Source of the DNA: JAGXRK01 sp963714415
GTDB taxonomy: Bacteria > Bacteroidota > Ignavibacteria > Ignavibacteriales > Ignavibacteriaceae
Length of the DNA: 64,000 bases
NCBI GenBank assembly: GCA_963714415.1
Contig: CAVQOL010000001.1
Coordinates: 186,001 to 250,000 of the forward strand
Reading direction: 5' to 3'
The notes under the pieces are model-generated. The model did no database searches and had not been told where the DNA came from. It worked only from the letters and a program-made list of their open reading frames with translations. Below, one piece after another: positions 1 through 8,000 of this stretch; position 1 is the stretch's first letter; each line of letters begins with the position of its first letter. The translations under genes were made by a program, and so were the position numbers.

Positions 1-5
1 AAATT

Positions 6-217
6 ATGCCAAATTTAAATGGAACAGGTCCACAAGGACAAGGTCCTTTGACCGGAAGAAGAAGCGGTCGCTGCAGAGATACTGAAAAAGCTGAGGCACA
101 AAACAAGTCCTCAGAAAGTAAAGAAGTTATTTACGGTCTGGGACGTGGCGGAAGACCACGGGCGGTGGTGGATTTGGCAAAGGTCGCGGTGCAAGAAGAG
201 GGTTCGGAAACAGATAA
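6..217 (+). CDS. DUF5320-like small Gly/Arg-rich protein (frameshifted)
   Basis: The N-terminus has the GTGPQGQGPLTGR signature of the short DUF5320-type proteins found beside NifX/ORP-like genes in anaerobes. The first frame turns into non-typical sequence after about residue 50. Moving to another frame near 155-160 gives a Gly/Arg-rich tail (GGGGFGKGRGARRGFGNR) that ends in TAA at 215-217, which is the tail composition this family normally shows. I therefore read one gene with a single indel near 150-160. Its function is unknown; by context it belongs with the metal-cofactor genes that follow. It starts five bases from the window edge, so its promoter lies outside. Confidence 0.6.
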
Positions 218-231
218 AGGATGTTAATTCA

Positions 232-633
232 TTGATAATTGCAATTACATCTGAAGGATTGGATCTGGGCTCTTTAGTTGCGGAGAAATTCGGAAGGACT
301 CCTTTCATAATTTTTTATGATACGGAGAAAAATACATTCGAATCTCTCCGCAATCCTTATGCAAACATATTTGGCGGCGCGGGAATTCAAACGTCTCAGT
401 TCATAATTGAAAAAAATGTTTGCTTGGTAATTACAACTGAGATAGGCGTACATCCTCTTCGATTGATGGAATCTGCTGATGTTAAAGTTTACTCTTGTTC
501 TAAAATGCAGGTTAAAGAAGTTGTGAATAAATTTGTTGAAGGAAAATTAGAGATCGTTAAACAAGACTCATCTCAAAAAGTCGGTAGAGACGGAAGAGGA
601 AGAAAAAGAAGGAATCGGAATAAAAATTTTTAG
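232..633 (+). CDS. NifX/ORP-family (dinitrogenase Fe-Mo cofactor-like) protein 1
   Basis: This is a PF02579-type domain of about 110 residues followed by a basic Lys/Arg tail (GRDGRGRKRR). It shows the usual family layout: a beta strand (IIAITSEG), the AEKFGR segment, a Gly-rich turn (FGGAGIQTSQ) and a late strand/helix ending in a VEGKLE segment. The open frame extends upstream to 145, but that part overlaps the preceding gene in a different frame. I place the start at TTG 232, ten bases after AAAGGA at 216-221. Family members bind or carry metal-sulfur clusters (NifX, NifY, ORP). The exact cofactor cannot be read from sequence. It is probably co-transcribed with the next four genes. Confidence 0.7.
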   Translation: MIIAITSEGLDLGSLVAEKFGRTPFIIFYDTEKNTFESLRNPYANIFGGAGIQTSQFIIEKNVCLVITTEIGVHPLRLMESADVKVYSCSKMQVKEVVNKFVEGKLEIVKQDSSQKVGRDGRGRKRRNRNKNF

Positions 634-673
634 TTAAATAAATTCTCAAGTAAAATAAAAATATGGAGTTAAT

Positions 674-1045
674 ATGAATCAACGTTTAGCAATAGCAATT
701 GAAGAAATCGGCACGAAAGAAATTGTTGCAGAACATTTTGGAAGATGTTCAAAATTCAATGTATGCGAACTTGACGAACAAAAAAAGGTATTAAAAGCCG
801 AATCATTTTTTAACCCTTTAGCCGGAGATCACGGCGGCGCATGTCAACTCCCCGCATACGTCAAGCAGTTCAATGTGAGCACTATTATTGCTGGCGGCAT
901 GGGACAAAAGGCAGTTTCTAATTTCCTGTCATATGGTATTGATGTTATTACAGCACCGGGACTTGCTTATGAAGAAGCATTAAACCTTTTCATCGAAGGA
1001 AAGTTGAAAGGTTACGAAGCTTGTAAGCACGAACATCATCACTGA
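674..1045 (+). CDS. NifX/ORP-family protein 2 with His-rich C-terminus
   Basis: A 123-residue PF02579-type protein. It has the conserved AEHFGRCSKF segment near residues 19-28, a Gly-rich HGGACQLP turn, and IIAGGMGQKA in the second half. The chain ends ACKHEHHH, a compact potential metal-binding tail that neither sibling in the cluster has. It starts with ATG after GGAG at 664-667. The stop codon overlaps the Shine-Dalgarno of the next ATPase gene, which suggests coupled expression. It is probably a scaffold or carrier for a metal-sulfur cluster handled by the two neighbouring ATPases. Confidence 0.75.
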   Translation: MNQRLAIAIEEIGTKEIVAEHFGRCSKFNVCELDEQKKVLKAESFFNPLAGDHGGACQLPAYVKQFNVSTIIAGGMGQKAVSNFLSYGIDVITAPGLAYEEALNLFIEGKLKGYEACKHEHHH

Positions 1046-1053
1046 GGTATCTG

Positions 1054-1905
1054 TTGGTAATATCAATTGCATCGGGTAAAGGCGGAACAGGAAAAACAAC
1101 AGTTGCATGCGGACTCGCTTCTGTCATTAATAACTGTGTCTACATAGATTGTGATGTTGAAGAACCTAACGGTCATCTTTTGTTAAAACCTGAAATCACA
1201 GTAGAAGAACCTTCTTATAAACTTATTCCAAAGATAAATTATGACAGATGCGACTTCTGTAATAAATGTGCAGAGGTGTGTGAGTTTAACGCTCTACTCA
1301 ATCTTAAATCAGAAATATATCTCTTTGATGAACTCTGTCATAGCTGTGGAGCTTGTACTTACTTCTGTCCGCAAAAAGCAATTACAGAAGTAAATAAAGA
1401 AAATGGTAAAATCAGAATCGGAGAAACTTTAAATAATATTTTGTTCTATGATGCATATCTAAAAGTTGGCGAAGCTTCTGCCGCACCTCTAATTAAGAAA
1501 GTTAAAAATGCATATAAAGGAAACAGACCTGTAATAATTGATTCGCCGCCTGGCACTTCTTGCTCAATGTTGGAAGCAGTTAAAGATTCGGATTTTTGTG
1601 TGCTCGTGACAGAATCAACACCGTTTGGATTTAATGATCTTAAACTCGCCATAAATGTTTTAAGACAAATAAACATTCCATTCGGAATTGTAATAAACAA
1701 ATACGATGATAATTTCTTCCAGCTTGACGAATACATTCATGATAACAAGCTGAATCTTTTATTGAAGATTCCTTTTAGAATGGATATTGCTGAAAGTTAC
1801 TCAAAGGGTGAATTGCTAACAGAAACAATTAAAGATTTCAGAATAATGATGTTAGATCTTGTAGAAAAAATCAGAAAAGAAATTGTTGAAAAAGAGTATG
1901 TCTGA
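1054..1905 (+). CDS. MinD/Mrp-type ATPase with ferredoxin insert (ORP-cluster type), copy 1
   Basis: 283 residues. A deviant Walker A (SGKGGTGKTT, residues 7-16) with the signature lysine places it in the SIMIBI MinD/ParA/Mrp class. A two-cluster ferredoxin domain is inserted after the first strand-helix unit: Cys 66/69/72/76 and Cys 95/98/101/105 form two CxxCxxCxxxC motifs for two [4Fe-4S] clusters. DSPPGTS around residue 155 is the switch II/Walker B region. The start is TTG at 1054 with GAGG at 1044-1047. It overlaps the second ATPase by 8 nt. Paired ATPases of this kind flank ORP genes in sulfate reducers, where a role in cluster assembly is proposed. Here the role is inferred from domains and neighbours. 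Confidence 0.85.
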   Translation: MVISIASGKGGTGKTTVACGLASVINNCVYIDCDVEEPNGHLLLKPEITVEEPSYKLIPKINYDRCDFCNKCAEVCEFNALLNLKSEIYLFDELCHSCGACTYFCPQKAITEVNKENGKIRIGETLNNILFYDAYLKVGEASAAPLIKKVKNAYKGNRPVIIDSPPGTSCSMLEAVKDSDFCVLVTESTPFGFNDLKLAINVLRQINIPFGIVINKYDDNFFQLDEYIHDNKLNLLLKIPFRMDIAESYSKGELLTETIKDFRIMMLDLVEKIRKEIVEKEYV

Positions 1906-2770
1906 TAAAAACTATAAACAAATTGTAATTCTTAGCGGTAAAGGTGGAACCGGTAAAACGACTGTTGCAACTGCATTATCAGAAATAGCCGAAGACAAAG
2001 TTATAATTGATACAGATGTTGATGCTGCTAATATGCATTTAGTTTTCAATTACTACATTAACTCTGAATATGATTACTATGGTGGTAAAAAAGCTGAAAT
2101 AGATACTAATAAGTGCTCTCAATGCGGTATATGTGAATCGGTTTGCAGATTTGATGCAATAAGAGATTTCAAAGTGAATAGATCAAGTTGTGAAGGATGC
2201 GGATTCTGCTATCGTGTTTGTCCCGATAACGCAATTTCATTTTATGAATCAAAATCCGGAGTTTATTCAGAATGTGAATTGGAAGATCAATCTAAATTTT
2301 ATTATGCACGGTTATTGGCAGGAGAAGGTAATTCGGGCAAGCTGGTAAGCGAAATAAAAAAGAAAGCTTATGAACAAGCCAAAGAAAATGTTAAGTGGAT
2401 TATTGTAGATGGACCTCCGGGAATTGGCTGCCCCGTTAATGCAAGTCTTTCCGGAGTTGATTTTGTTGTAATTGTAACTGAACCAACTCAATCCGGATTA
2501 CATGATTTGAAAAGATTAATTGAACTTTTAAGAATCTTTAAAATTCCAAGTGGAGTAATAATTAACAAATTTGATATTAATGCTGATATGAGTAGAAATA
2601 TTGAGGGGTTTATTAAGTCAGAGGGAATTAATATCCTGGCAAAAATCCCATTTAGCAAAAAATTCATTAAAGCAATTCAAAATTCCATATCAATAATTGA
2701 ATATGATCGCACATATGCAGATATGTTTAGAATTATTTGGATGGATATTCAGAAAATCTTATTAAACTAA
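1898..2770 (+). CDS. MinD/Mrp-type ATPase with ferredoxin insert, copy 2
   Basis: 290 residues from ATG 1898. An upstream TTG at 1883 is possible but would lengthen the overlap with the preceding gene. Walker A is SGKGGTGKTT (residues 13-22). The ferredoxin insert has Cys 73/76/79/83 and Cys 98/101/104/108, and DGPPGIGCP follows near residue 172. It is a diverged paralogue of the preceding gene with the same architecture, so the two probably act as a heterodimer. The ATG lies inside the 3' end of copy 1, consistent with translational coupling. Confidence 0.85.
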   Translation: MSDKNYKQIVILSGKGGTGKTTVATALSEIAEDKVIIDTDVDAANMHLVFNYYINSEYDYYGGKKAEIDTNKCSQCGICESVCRFDAIRDFKVNRSSCEGCGFCYRVCPDNAISFYESKSGVYSECELEDQSKFYYARLLAGEGNSGKLVSEIKKKAYEQAKENVKWIIVDGPPGIGCPVNASLSGVDFVVIVTEPTQSGLHDLKRLIELLRIFKIPSGVIINKFDINADMSRNIEGFIKSEGINILAKIPFSKKFIKAIQNSISIIEYDRTYADMFRIIWMDIQKILLN

Positions 2771-2782
2771 AAGGATAAAAAA

Positions 2783-3139
2783 ATGTTGAGTGAAATGAAA
2801 TCCCGCCTTTCAGGGTTAATAGCAGTAACATCGACCGGAAACACACTAGATGCTTTTGTAAGTGAAAAGTTTGGAAGATGCCAATACTTTATAATTGTTG
2901 ATCCGGAAACAATGGAATATGAAGCTGTTCCAAATCCGGGAGAACAAATGCCGGGAGGTGCCGGACCCAAAGCAGCGGAAGTGATAATTAACAAAGGAGT
3001 AAAAGTTTTGTTAACTGGTCATGTTGGTGATAAAGCTGAAGAAGCCCTTAAAAGAGGAAACATAAAAATTGTCGATGAACTAAAAGAAAACACAAAAGTT
3101 ATAGATGCGATTAATCATCATTTGTTAGAAACAAAGTAG
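2783..3139 (+). CDS. NifX/ORP-family protein 3
   Basis: A 118-residue PF02579-type protein. The family segments are VSEKFGRCQYF, a Gly-rich MPGGAGPKAAEV turn and LLTGHVGDKAEEAL. It lies 12 nt after the second ATPase with AAAAGGA just upstream, and is the last member of the metal-cofactor run. The FGRC cysteine seen in protein 2 is conserved here, while protein 1 has FGRT. Three related but distinct carriers beside two ATPases suggest a dedicated cluster-assembly route. Confidence 0.75.
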   Translation: MLSEMKSRLSGLIAVTSTGNTLDAFVSEKFGRCQYFIIVDPETMEYEAVPNPGEQMPGGAGPKAAEVIINKGVKVLLTGHVGDKAEEALKRGNIKIVDELKENTKVIDAINHHLLETK

Positions 3140-3148
3140 GAGTCAAAA

Positions 3149-3694
3149 TTGTACATACCAACTAGAATCTTTTTAACAAAAGGAGTCGGTAAACACAAAG
3201 ATTATCTCAGCTCTTTTGAACTTGCACTAAGAAGTGCCGGAATTGAAATATGTAACCTTGTCTCTGTAAGCAGCATATTTCCACCATCCTGCAAACGGAT
3301 AAGTAGAGAAGAAGGTTTGAAAGAATTAAAACCCGGACAAATTACATTCGCCGTAATGGCAAGAAACTCTACAAATGAACCAAACAGATTAATGGCAGCA
3401 TCGATTGGCGGAGCGATTCCTGCTGACAATGCTCAGTATGGCTATCTCTCTGAGTATCATCCTTATGGTGTAACAGAAAAGAATGCCGGTGATTATGCTG
3501 AAGACCTTGCAGCTCAAATGCTTGCAACAACATTAGGAGTTGAATTCAATCCTGAAGCTGATTGGAATGAGCGCGAGCAGGTTTTCAAAATGTCCGGGAA
3601 AATTGTGAAAACATTTAACATCACTCAATCTGCAGAAGCAGATAAAACGGGTTTGTGGACAACGGTAATTGCAGCAGCAATACTTTTACCATGA
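3149..3694 (+). CDS. pdaD: Pyruvoyl-dependent arginine decarboxylase
   Basis: 181 residues, matching the family in length and motifs. It converts arginine to agmatine for polyamine synthesis. The proenzyme self-cleaves within VSS-IFPP: by analogy with the archaeal enzyme the cut falls between Ser41 and Ser42, and Ser42 becomes the pyruvoyl group. The downstream AVMARNST and GGAIPADN segments belong to the pocket. The start is TTG 3149 with AGGAG at 3138-3142 right at the previous stop codon, so it may be co-transcribed with the ORP-like cluster. No functional link between the two is obvious. Confidence 0.88.
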   Translation: MYIPTRIFLTKGVGKHKDYLSSFELALRSAGIEICNLVSVSSIFPPSCKRISREEGLKELKPGQITFAVMARNSTNEPNRLMAASIGGAIPADNAQYGYLSEYHPYGVTEKNAGDYAEDLAAQMLATTLGVEFNPEADWNEREQVFKMSGKIVKTFNITQSAEADKTGLWTTVIAAAILLP

Positions 3695-3786
3695 TCTATT
3701 TAACAAAGATTCTTTATTACTATAACCACACATAACTTTTTGAAATAGAATAATTGTAATCTAAATTATAAGACGAATTTAACAAA

Positions 3787-4272
3787 ATGAAGATCAAAAG
3801 CAATTCAAGACTATTATCCCGAGGAGCTAAGTTATTGCTATGGCTGCGGAAGACTTAATGAACACGGTCATCAAATAAAAAGTTATTGGGATGGAGATGA
3901 AACTATTGCTCACTTTACTCCAAAAGATTATCACATAGCAATTCCGGTTATGTTTATGGTGGATTGATAGCATCACTAATTGATTGTCACGGAACCGGAA
4001 CTGCTGCATTAGCATCATACCGTAGTGAAGGAAGAGAACCTGATACAGAACCGCCGTTTCGTTTTGTAACTGCATCGCTTCAGGTTGACTATCTTAAACC
4101 AACTCCGCTATGCGTAAAACTTGAACTTCGTGGGAAAGTACTTGAGATAAAAGGAAGAAAAGTGGTTTCGGAAATAACTGTTTCAGCAAATAAAATTATT
4201 ACAGCAAAGGGAACAGTTGTGGCAGTTCAAATGCCGGAAAAATTTTTAAATGAAAAACCCGATAACAAATAG
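3787..4272 (+). CDS. Hotdog-fold thioesterase (PaaI-like), two frameshifts
   Basis: Three frames join into one typical 4HBT-like protein: MKIKAIQ.. from ATG 3787, then EELSYCYGCGRLNEHG, FTPKDYH and GYVYGGLIASLIDCHGT, and from 3964 onward ALASYRSEGRE.. to the stop at 4272. The first shift is at the AAAA run near 3796-3799, where one A appears extra. The second is near 3951-3954, where one G appears to be missing in CCGG. The protein on either side of each break is well conserved, so sequencing error is more likely than decay. A hydrolase of acyl-CoA thioesters is expected. The substrate is unknown. Confidence 0.6.
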
Positions 4273-4321
4273 TTTTGGAGTTTCCTTTACAATAAATATC
4301 TGATAAGCAACTAGTTAATCA

Positions 4322-4957
4322 TTATTTGCTTAAAACAACTATATGACTGGTTGACGGGCTGTTTTTAATTTCATTTACAATCTTTAACCCGGTCTTCTCG
4401 GATAATCCTATTATTCCGTTTCCAGCAATAAATGTTTTGAAGTTTGAGTAGTGTTCTCTGCCCGCAACATACTCAATAATTTCATTGAGTAAACTCCACA
4501 TTCCTTTTGTTCTTGGAGCTAAGTAATCGATGACAATAATTTTTTCAGCGGCCCTGGAAAGTTCAATTAAAATTTGATTCCTTAGACTTTCATCAATTTC
4601 GTGAATTACATAAGAGAGAACAGCGTAGTCATACTTTTGATTAGTTCCATTTAAATGACTTAAAACATCGGCATGAATAAACTGAATATTATTTTTAGAA
4701 TTCTTAGCAAGTTTTTTGTTAGCAAGTTCAATATTTCTTTGGGAAAGATCTAATGCATCAACTTTTCTGCATTTGTCTGCAATTTGAAAAGCAAGTCTCC
4801 CTGTACCGCAGCCTACATCAATTAAGGTTGAATTTGGTTCAATTATATTTTTTACATGACTGAAGGATTTGTCTTGATTCGGAGCGATGACAACATCATA
4901 AAATATTCCGTCATACCAATGATTTTTATTCCCGGGCATTAATTTACTTTGTGACAT
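4322..4957 (-). CDS. Class I SAM-dependent methyltransferase
   Basis: 211 residues with the Rossmann methyltransferase core. Motif I is LIDVGCGTG at residues 45-53, the acidic end of strand 2 is ALDLS near residues 69-72, and motif II/III is YDYAVLSYVIHEI. The substrate is not recognisable; the domain is of the Methyltransf_11/25 type. Its ATG abuts the stop of the thioredoxin reductase gene (both at 4957), so it is probably the last gene of a trxB operon. It converges with the thioesterase gene. Confidence 0.75.
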   Translation of the reverse strand: MSQSKLMPGNKNHWYDGIFYDVVIAPNQDKSFSHVKNIIEPNSTLIDVGCGTGRLAFQIADKCRKVDALDLSQRNIELANKKLAKNSKNNIQFIHADVLSHLNGTNQKYDYAVLSYVIHEIDESLRNQILIELSRAAEKIIVIDYLAPRTKGMWSLLNEIIEYVAGREHYSNFKTFIAGNGIIGLSEKTGLKIVNEIKNSPSTSHIVVLSK

Positions 4958-5907
4958 TAAACGACTTCTGTTTCGTTAATTAATTTTTTAATATTATTAA
5001 CATATTCCACAACACTTAAAGCTGCAATTGTTCCATCAGCAACCGCTGTAGTAACCTGTCTGTATTTTTTCTGAATAGAGTCACCTGCAGCGTAAACTCC
5101 CGGAATATTTGTTTTCATATTTTTATCGACAATAATTTCTTTAAACTCATTCAGTTCGATTGCCTCTAACGATTCTGTATTAGGCACATAACCTATAAAG
5201 ATGAACACTCCATCAATTTTAATCTCCGTTATTTCATTAGTCGTCTGATGCTGTATTTTTACAGATTCAAGTTTCTCACCGCCAACAAATTCTACTATCT
5301 TCGATTCCATAATAAAATTTATTTTTTCGTTTTTCTTTGCCTCATCAACATAGTGTTCAAGAGCCTGGAAGTTATCGAACTGATGTACCACCGTTACTTT
5401 TGAAGCGTATTTAGTTAAAGAGACCGCTTCTTCCAAAGCCGAGTTACCACCACCAATAACTATAATTTCCTTATCCTGAAAAAAATCGCCATCACATGTT
5501 GCACAATAAGAAATGCCCATTCCTTTAAATTGATCTTCGTTTATAGCTCCGATTTTTCTGGATCTGCCACCGGTTGCAACAATTACTGCGTCTGATGTAT
5601 AAATATCTTTATCATTTACAGTTACTTTTTTCAACTCATCGTTCAAATCAAGAGAAGTGATACGAATATTAGATTTAATCTTACAGCCAAATTTTTGTGC
5701 TTGTGATTTCATATTTCGGGCGAGTTCATATCCGCTGATATTTTCAAAACCGGGATAATTTGCGATCTCATGAGTTAACACCATTTGACCACCGACAGCA
5801 CCTTCGTTAAGAATCAGAGTTTTTACTTTCGCTCGTGATAAATAAATGCCTGCAGTCAATCCTGCAGCACCGGCTCCAATTATAATTACATCAAAATGAT
5901 TATACAT
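4957..5907 (-). CDS. trxB: Thioredoxin reductase-like FAD/NAD(P) flavoprotein
   Basis: 316 residues. The FAD-binding GAGAAG is at residues 11-16, the redox pair is CATC (Cys135/Cys138), and the nucleotide-binding GGGNSALEEA is at residues 152-161. The C-terminal FAD motif is PGVYAAGD. In the usual NADPH-type enzyme the segment after the second nucleotide strand carries HRRxxxR. Here it reads HQFDNFQ (residues 175-181), lacking the arginines that bind the 2'-phosphate. Use of NADH or another electron donor is therefore plausible. It lies downstream of an atypical thioredoxin, separated by an intrinsic terminator. Confidence 0.82.
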   Translation of the reverse strand: MYNHFDVIIIGAGAAGLTAGIYLSRAKVKTLILNEGAVGGQMVLTHEIANYPGFENISGYELARNMKSQAQKFGCKIKSNIRITSLDLNDELKKVTVNDKDIYTSDAVIVATGGRSRKIGAINEDQFKGMGISYCATCDGDFFQDKEIIVIGGGNSALEEAVSLTKYASKVTVVHQFDNFQALEHYVDEAKKNEKINFIMESKIVEFVGGEKLESVKIQHQTTNEITEIKIDGVFIFIGYVPNTESLEAIELNEFKEIIVDKNMKTNIPGVYAAGDSIQKKYRQVTTAVADGTIAALSVVEYVNNIKKLINETEVV

Positions 5908-5930
5908 ATTTCTTCAGAGTTTTAAATTAA

Positions 5931-5957
5931 ACAAAAAGGAGAGCACAAAGCTCTCCT
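5931..5957 (-). terminator. Intrinsic terminator between the thioredoxin gene and trxB
   Basis: A perfect 8-bp stem (AGGAGAGC/GCTCTCCT, 5937-5957) with a 5-nt loop is followed on the minus strand by a T-run (5932-5936). It sits 6 nt after the thioredoxin stop codon and upstream of trxB. It should end or attenuate transcription before trxB. Confidence 0.8.
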
Positions 5958-5962
5958 AAAAT

Positions 5963-6307
5963 TTATTGATTAAAGTGTTCATCAAGGATTGAAGTAACCT
6001 GTTCCATCGTCTGTATACTACTGGTTGCTTTTACAAGTTTACCGTTCTTATAATATGCGGTGAATGGTAATCCCTGAAAATTACTTGTCTCCGGCAAGTT
6101 TCTTATAACTTTTGCATCCGGTGAATCAAATTCCATATCCGCAAATTTTACATTTTTATATTGTTCTTCTAATTCTTCCATAATTTCATATACAGGGATG
6201 CACATAGGACCCATCCGTCCACAACAAATCATAACATTTTCGCTATTGTTAATTAGCTCGGAATGTTCTTTTTCCGAAAGTACATGAGTTAGATTAGTTT
6301 TTAACAT
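5963..6307 (-). CDS. Atypical thioredoxin-like protein (CGRMGPMC)
   Basis: A 114-residue thioredoxin fold without signal peptide. The region that normally reads WCGPC is CCGRMGPMC (residues 28-36), with two adjacent cysteines and a third seven residues after the second. The cis-proline loop (GLPFTAYY) and the following strand/helix are present. It is encoded upstream of a reductase whose NADPH motif is also unusual, so the two may form a dedicated pair. The position of the resolving cysteine is inferred. Confidence 0.75.
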   Translation of the reverse strand: MLKTNLTHVLSEKEHSELINNSENVMICCGRMGPMCIPVYEIMEELEEQYKNVKFADMEFDSPDAKVIRNLPETSNFQGLPFTAYYKNGKLVKATSSIQTMEQVTSILDEHFNQ

Positions 6308-6617
6308 TTTTTTCCTTTAATTATTAATTAATCTTCATATTAAACGCAGAATATTTTACGCTGAATTATTCTGAGCTCTCTACAATTCATTTTGATTTTG
6401 TCCCAACCATATTTTTCAAAGAACCTTTATTTCCTTCATTTATTTTTTCCAAAGATCATCATCGCAAACTTCAGCTATAACGATCACAATACTTGGTTTT
6501 CTTTTGCAGTATCAGAAACAATAATTCTTTATTTTTAACTTTGATATGATTCCTTAAATTTGAATAGGATTCAAGAATGTTTTTTTAATTGACAAGATTA
6601 AAAAGAGGATTCTCTCT
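6308..6617. other. Intergenic region between divergent genes, no CDS seen
   Basis: A 310-bp region between the thioredoxin gene (minus) and the octaheme cytochrome gene (plus). It should hold the promoters of both. TAACTTTG at 6536-6543 fits the -7 element of Bacteroidetes-type promoters, but no TTTG lies at the standard spacing. AAAGAGGA at 6602-6609 is the ribosome site for the cytochrome. I saw no strong hairpin or small ORF. Confidence 0.4.
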
Positions 6618-7976
6618 ATGAAAAAATCAATTGTTCTTTTCTGCTTAATAATCACTCGATTTATGTTTGCTCAAGATCATAGCGAGTTTATAACTGATGC
6701 ATTTAGCTCACCACAGGAAGTTACACAAACCTGCCTGATGTGTCACGATGAAGCTGCCAAACAAATAATGAGAACTAATCATTGGAATTGGTTGAACGAA
6801 GAATTTACCAACGCGAATAACGAAATAGTTCAAGTTGGTAAACAAAATATTATAAATAATTTTTGTATCGCAGTTCCTTCAAATTACCCGAGATGCACAA
6901 GTTGTCATGCAGGTTACGGTTGGAAAGATGCTTCCTTCGATTTCAGCAATGAAGAAAATGTTGATTGTCTTGTTTGTCACGACAACAGTGGAACGTATAA
7001 AAAAACTCCAACCGGTGCGGGTATTCCTGATAAAGATATTGACTTATTGAAAGTTGCACAAAGTGTCGGTAAATCAACTCGGAATAATTGTGGTATTTGC
7101 CATTTCGATGGCGGCGGCGGAACAGGAGTTAAACACGGTGATCTTGATGATAGTCTATATGATCCTGAACCAGAAACTGATGTTCATATGGGCGTTCTTG
7201 GTTTTGTTTGCACTGACTGTCACGCAACCGAAGAACATAAAATTAAAGGTGCAAGTCATGGTTCAATGGCTGCAAATGAAAATCATTTTTATTGTGCTGA
7301 CTGCCATGGTGATGAAGTTCACAAAAGTGCAAATCTTAACAAACACGTAAAATCGGTTGCTTGTGAAACCTGTCATATTCCTGAATTCGCAAGAGTTATA
7401 TCAACAAAAACCTGGTGGGACTGGTCATTAGCTGGTGAAGACAGATCAGCAGTAAAAGATGAATTTGGTATGGAAACTTACAATAAGCTAAAAGGTGAGT
7501 TCATTTGGGCTAAAAATGTTGTGCCTACTTACAAATGGCACAACGGACAAGCAAATTATTACAGATTCGGCGATAAAATTGATTCTTCAACACCTGTTCA
7601 ACTTAATGAGCTTACAGGAAATATTAAAGATCCTAACTCCAAAATTGCGCCGTTTAAAGTAATGCGTGGGAAGCAAATATATGACGCAAAAAATAATTAC
7701 TTAATCGTTCCAAAACTCTTTGGGGAAAATGGGTATTGGAAAACTTTCGACTGGAATCTTGCTTCTGAAATGGGAATGAAAGAGATAGAACTTGATTACT
7801 CTGGTTCTTTTGGATTTGTGGAAACAGAAATGTATTGGCCGATAAATCATATGGTGGTATCAAAAGATAAAGCTCTGAAGTGCACAAGCTGTCATGGGAA
7901 AAAGGCAAATAGAATGGATTGGGAAGCGCTTGGTTATTCTGGAGACCCTATGGTTAAGAAAGGAAGAAAACTCTAA
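6618..7976 (+). CDS. Octaheme c-type cytochrome, tetrathionate reductase family (OTR-like)
   Basis: 452 residues with a Sec signal peptide ending near FAQ (residue 19), so periplasmic. Eight CxxCH heme motifs lie at residues 39-43, 93-97, 117-121, 158-162, 198-202, 226-230, 249-253 and 422-426. The long gap before the last motif and the overall length match the octaheme tetrathionate reductase family known from Shewanella, whose catalytic heme has an unusual lysine ligand. Family members reduce tetrathionate and, in vitro, nitrite or hydroxylamine. The physiological substrate here is open. No membrane quinol partner is encoded next to it. It is preceded by AAAGAGGA. Confidence 0.85.
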   Translation: MKKSIVLFCLIITRFMFAQDHSEFITDAFSSPQEVTQTCLMCHDEAAKQIMRTNHWNWLNEEFTNANNEIVQVGKQNIINNFCIAVPSNYPRCTSCHAGYGWKDASFDFSNEENVDCLVCHDNSGTYKKTPTGAGIPDKDIDLLKVAQSVGKSTRNNCGICHFDGGGGTGVKHGDLDDSLYDPEPETDVHMGVLGFVCTDCHATEEHKIKGASHGSMAANENHFYCADCHGDEVHKSANLNKHVKSVACETCHIPEFARVISTKTWWDWSLAGEDRSAVKDEFGMETYNKLKGEFIWAKNVVPTYKWHNGQANYYRFGDKIDSSTPVQLNELTGNIKDPNSKIAPFKVMRGKQIYDAKNNYLIVPKLFGENGYWKTFDWNLASEMGMKEIELDYSGSFGFVETEMYWPINHMVVSKDKALKCTSCHGKKANRMDWEALGYSGDPMVKKGRKL

Positions 7977-8000
7977 GAATAATTTTAGTAAACGCGAGGT

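Noticed and set aside
145..231. N-terminal extension of the first NifX/ORP-like gene upstream of TTG 232
   Set aside because: This part overlaps the preceding gene in another frame, its residues (HGRWWIWQRSRCKKR) do not fit the family, and a ribosome site exists just before 232.
6590..6595. TTGACA as the -35 box of the cytochrome gene
   Set aside because: It lies only 22 bp from the start codon and overlaps the ribosome-site region, leaving no room for a -10 box and leader.
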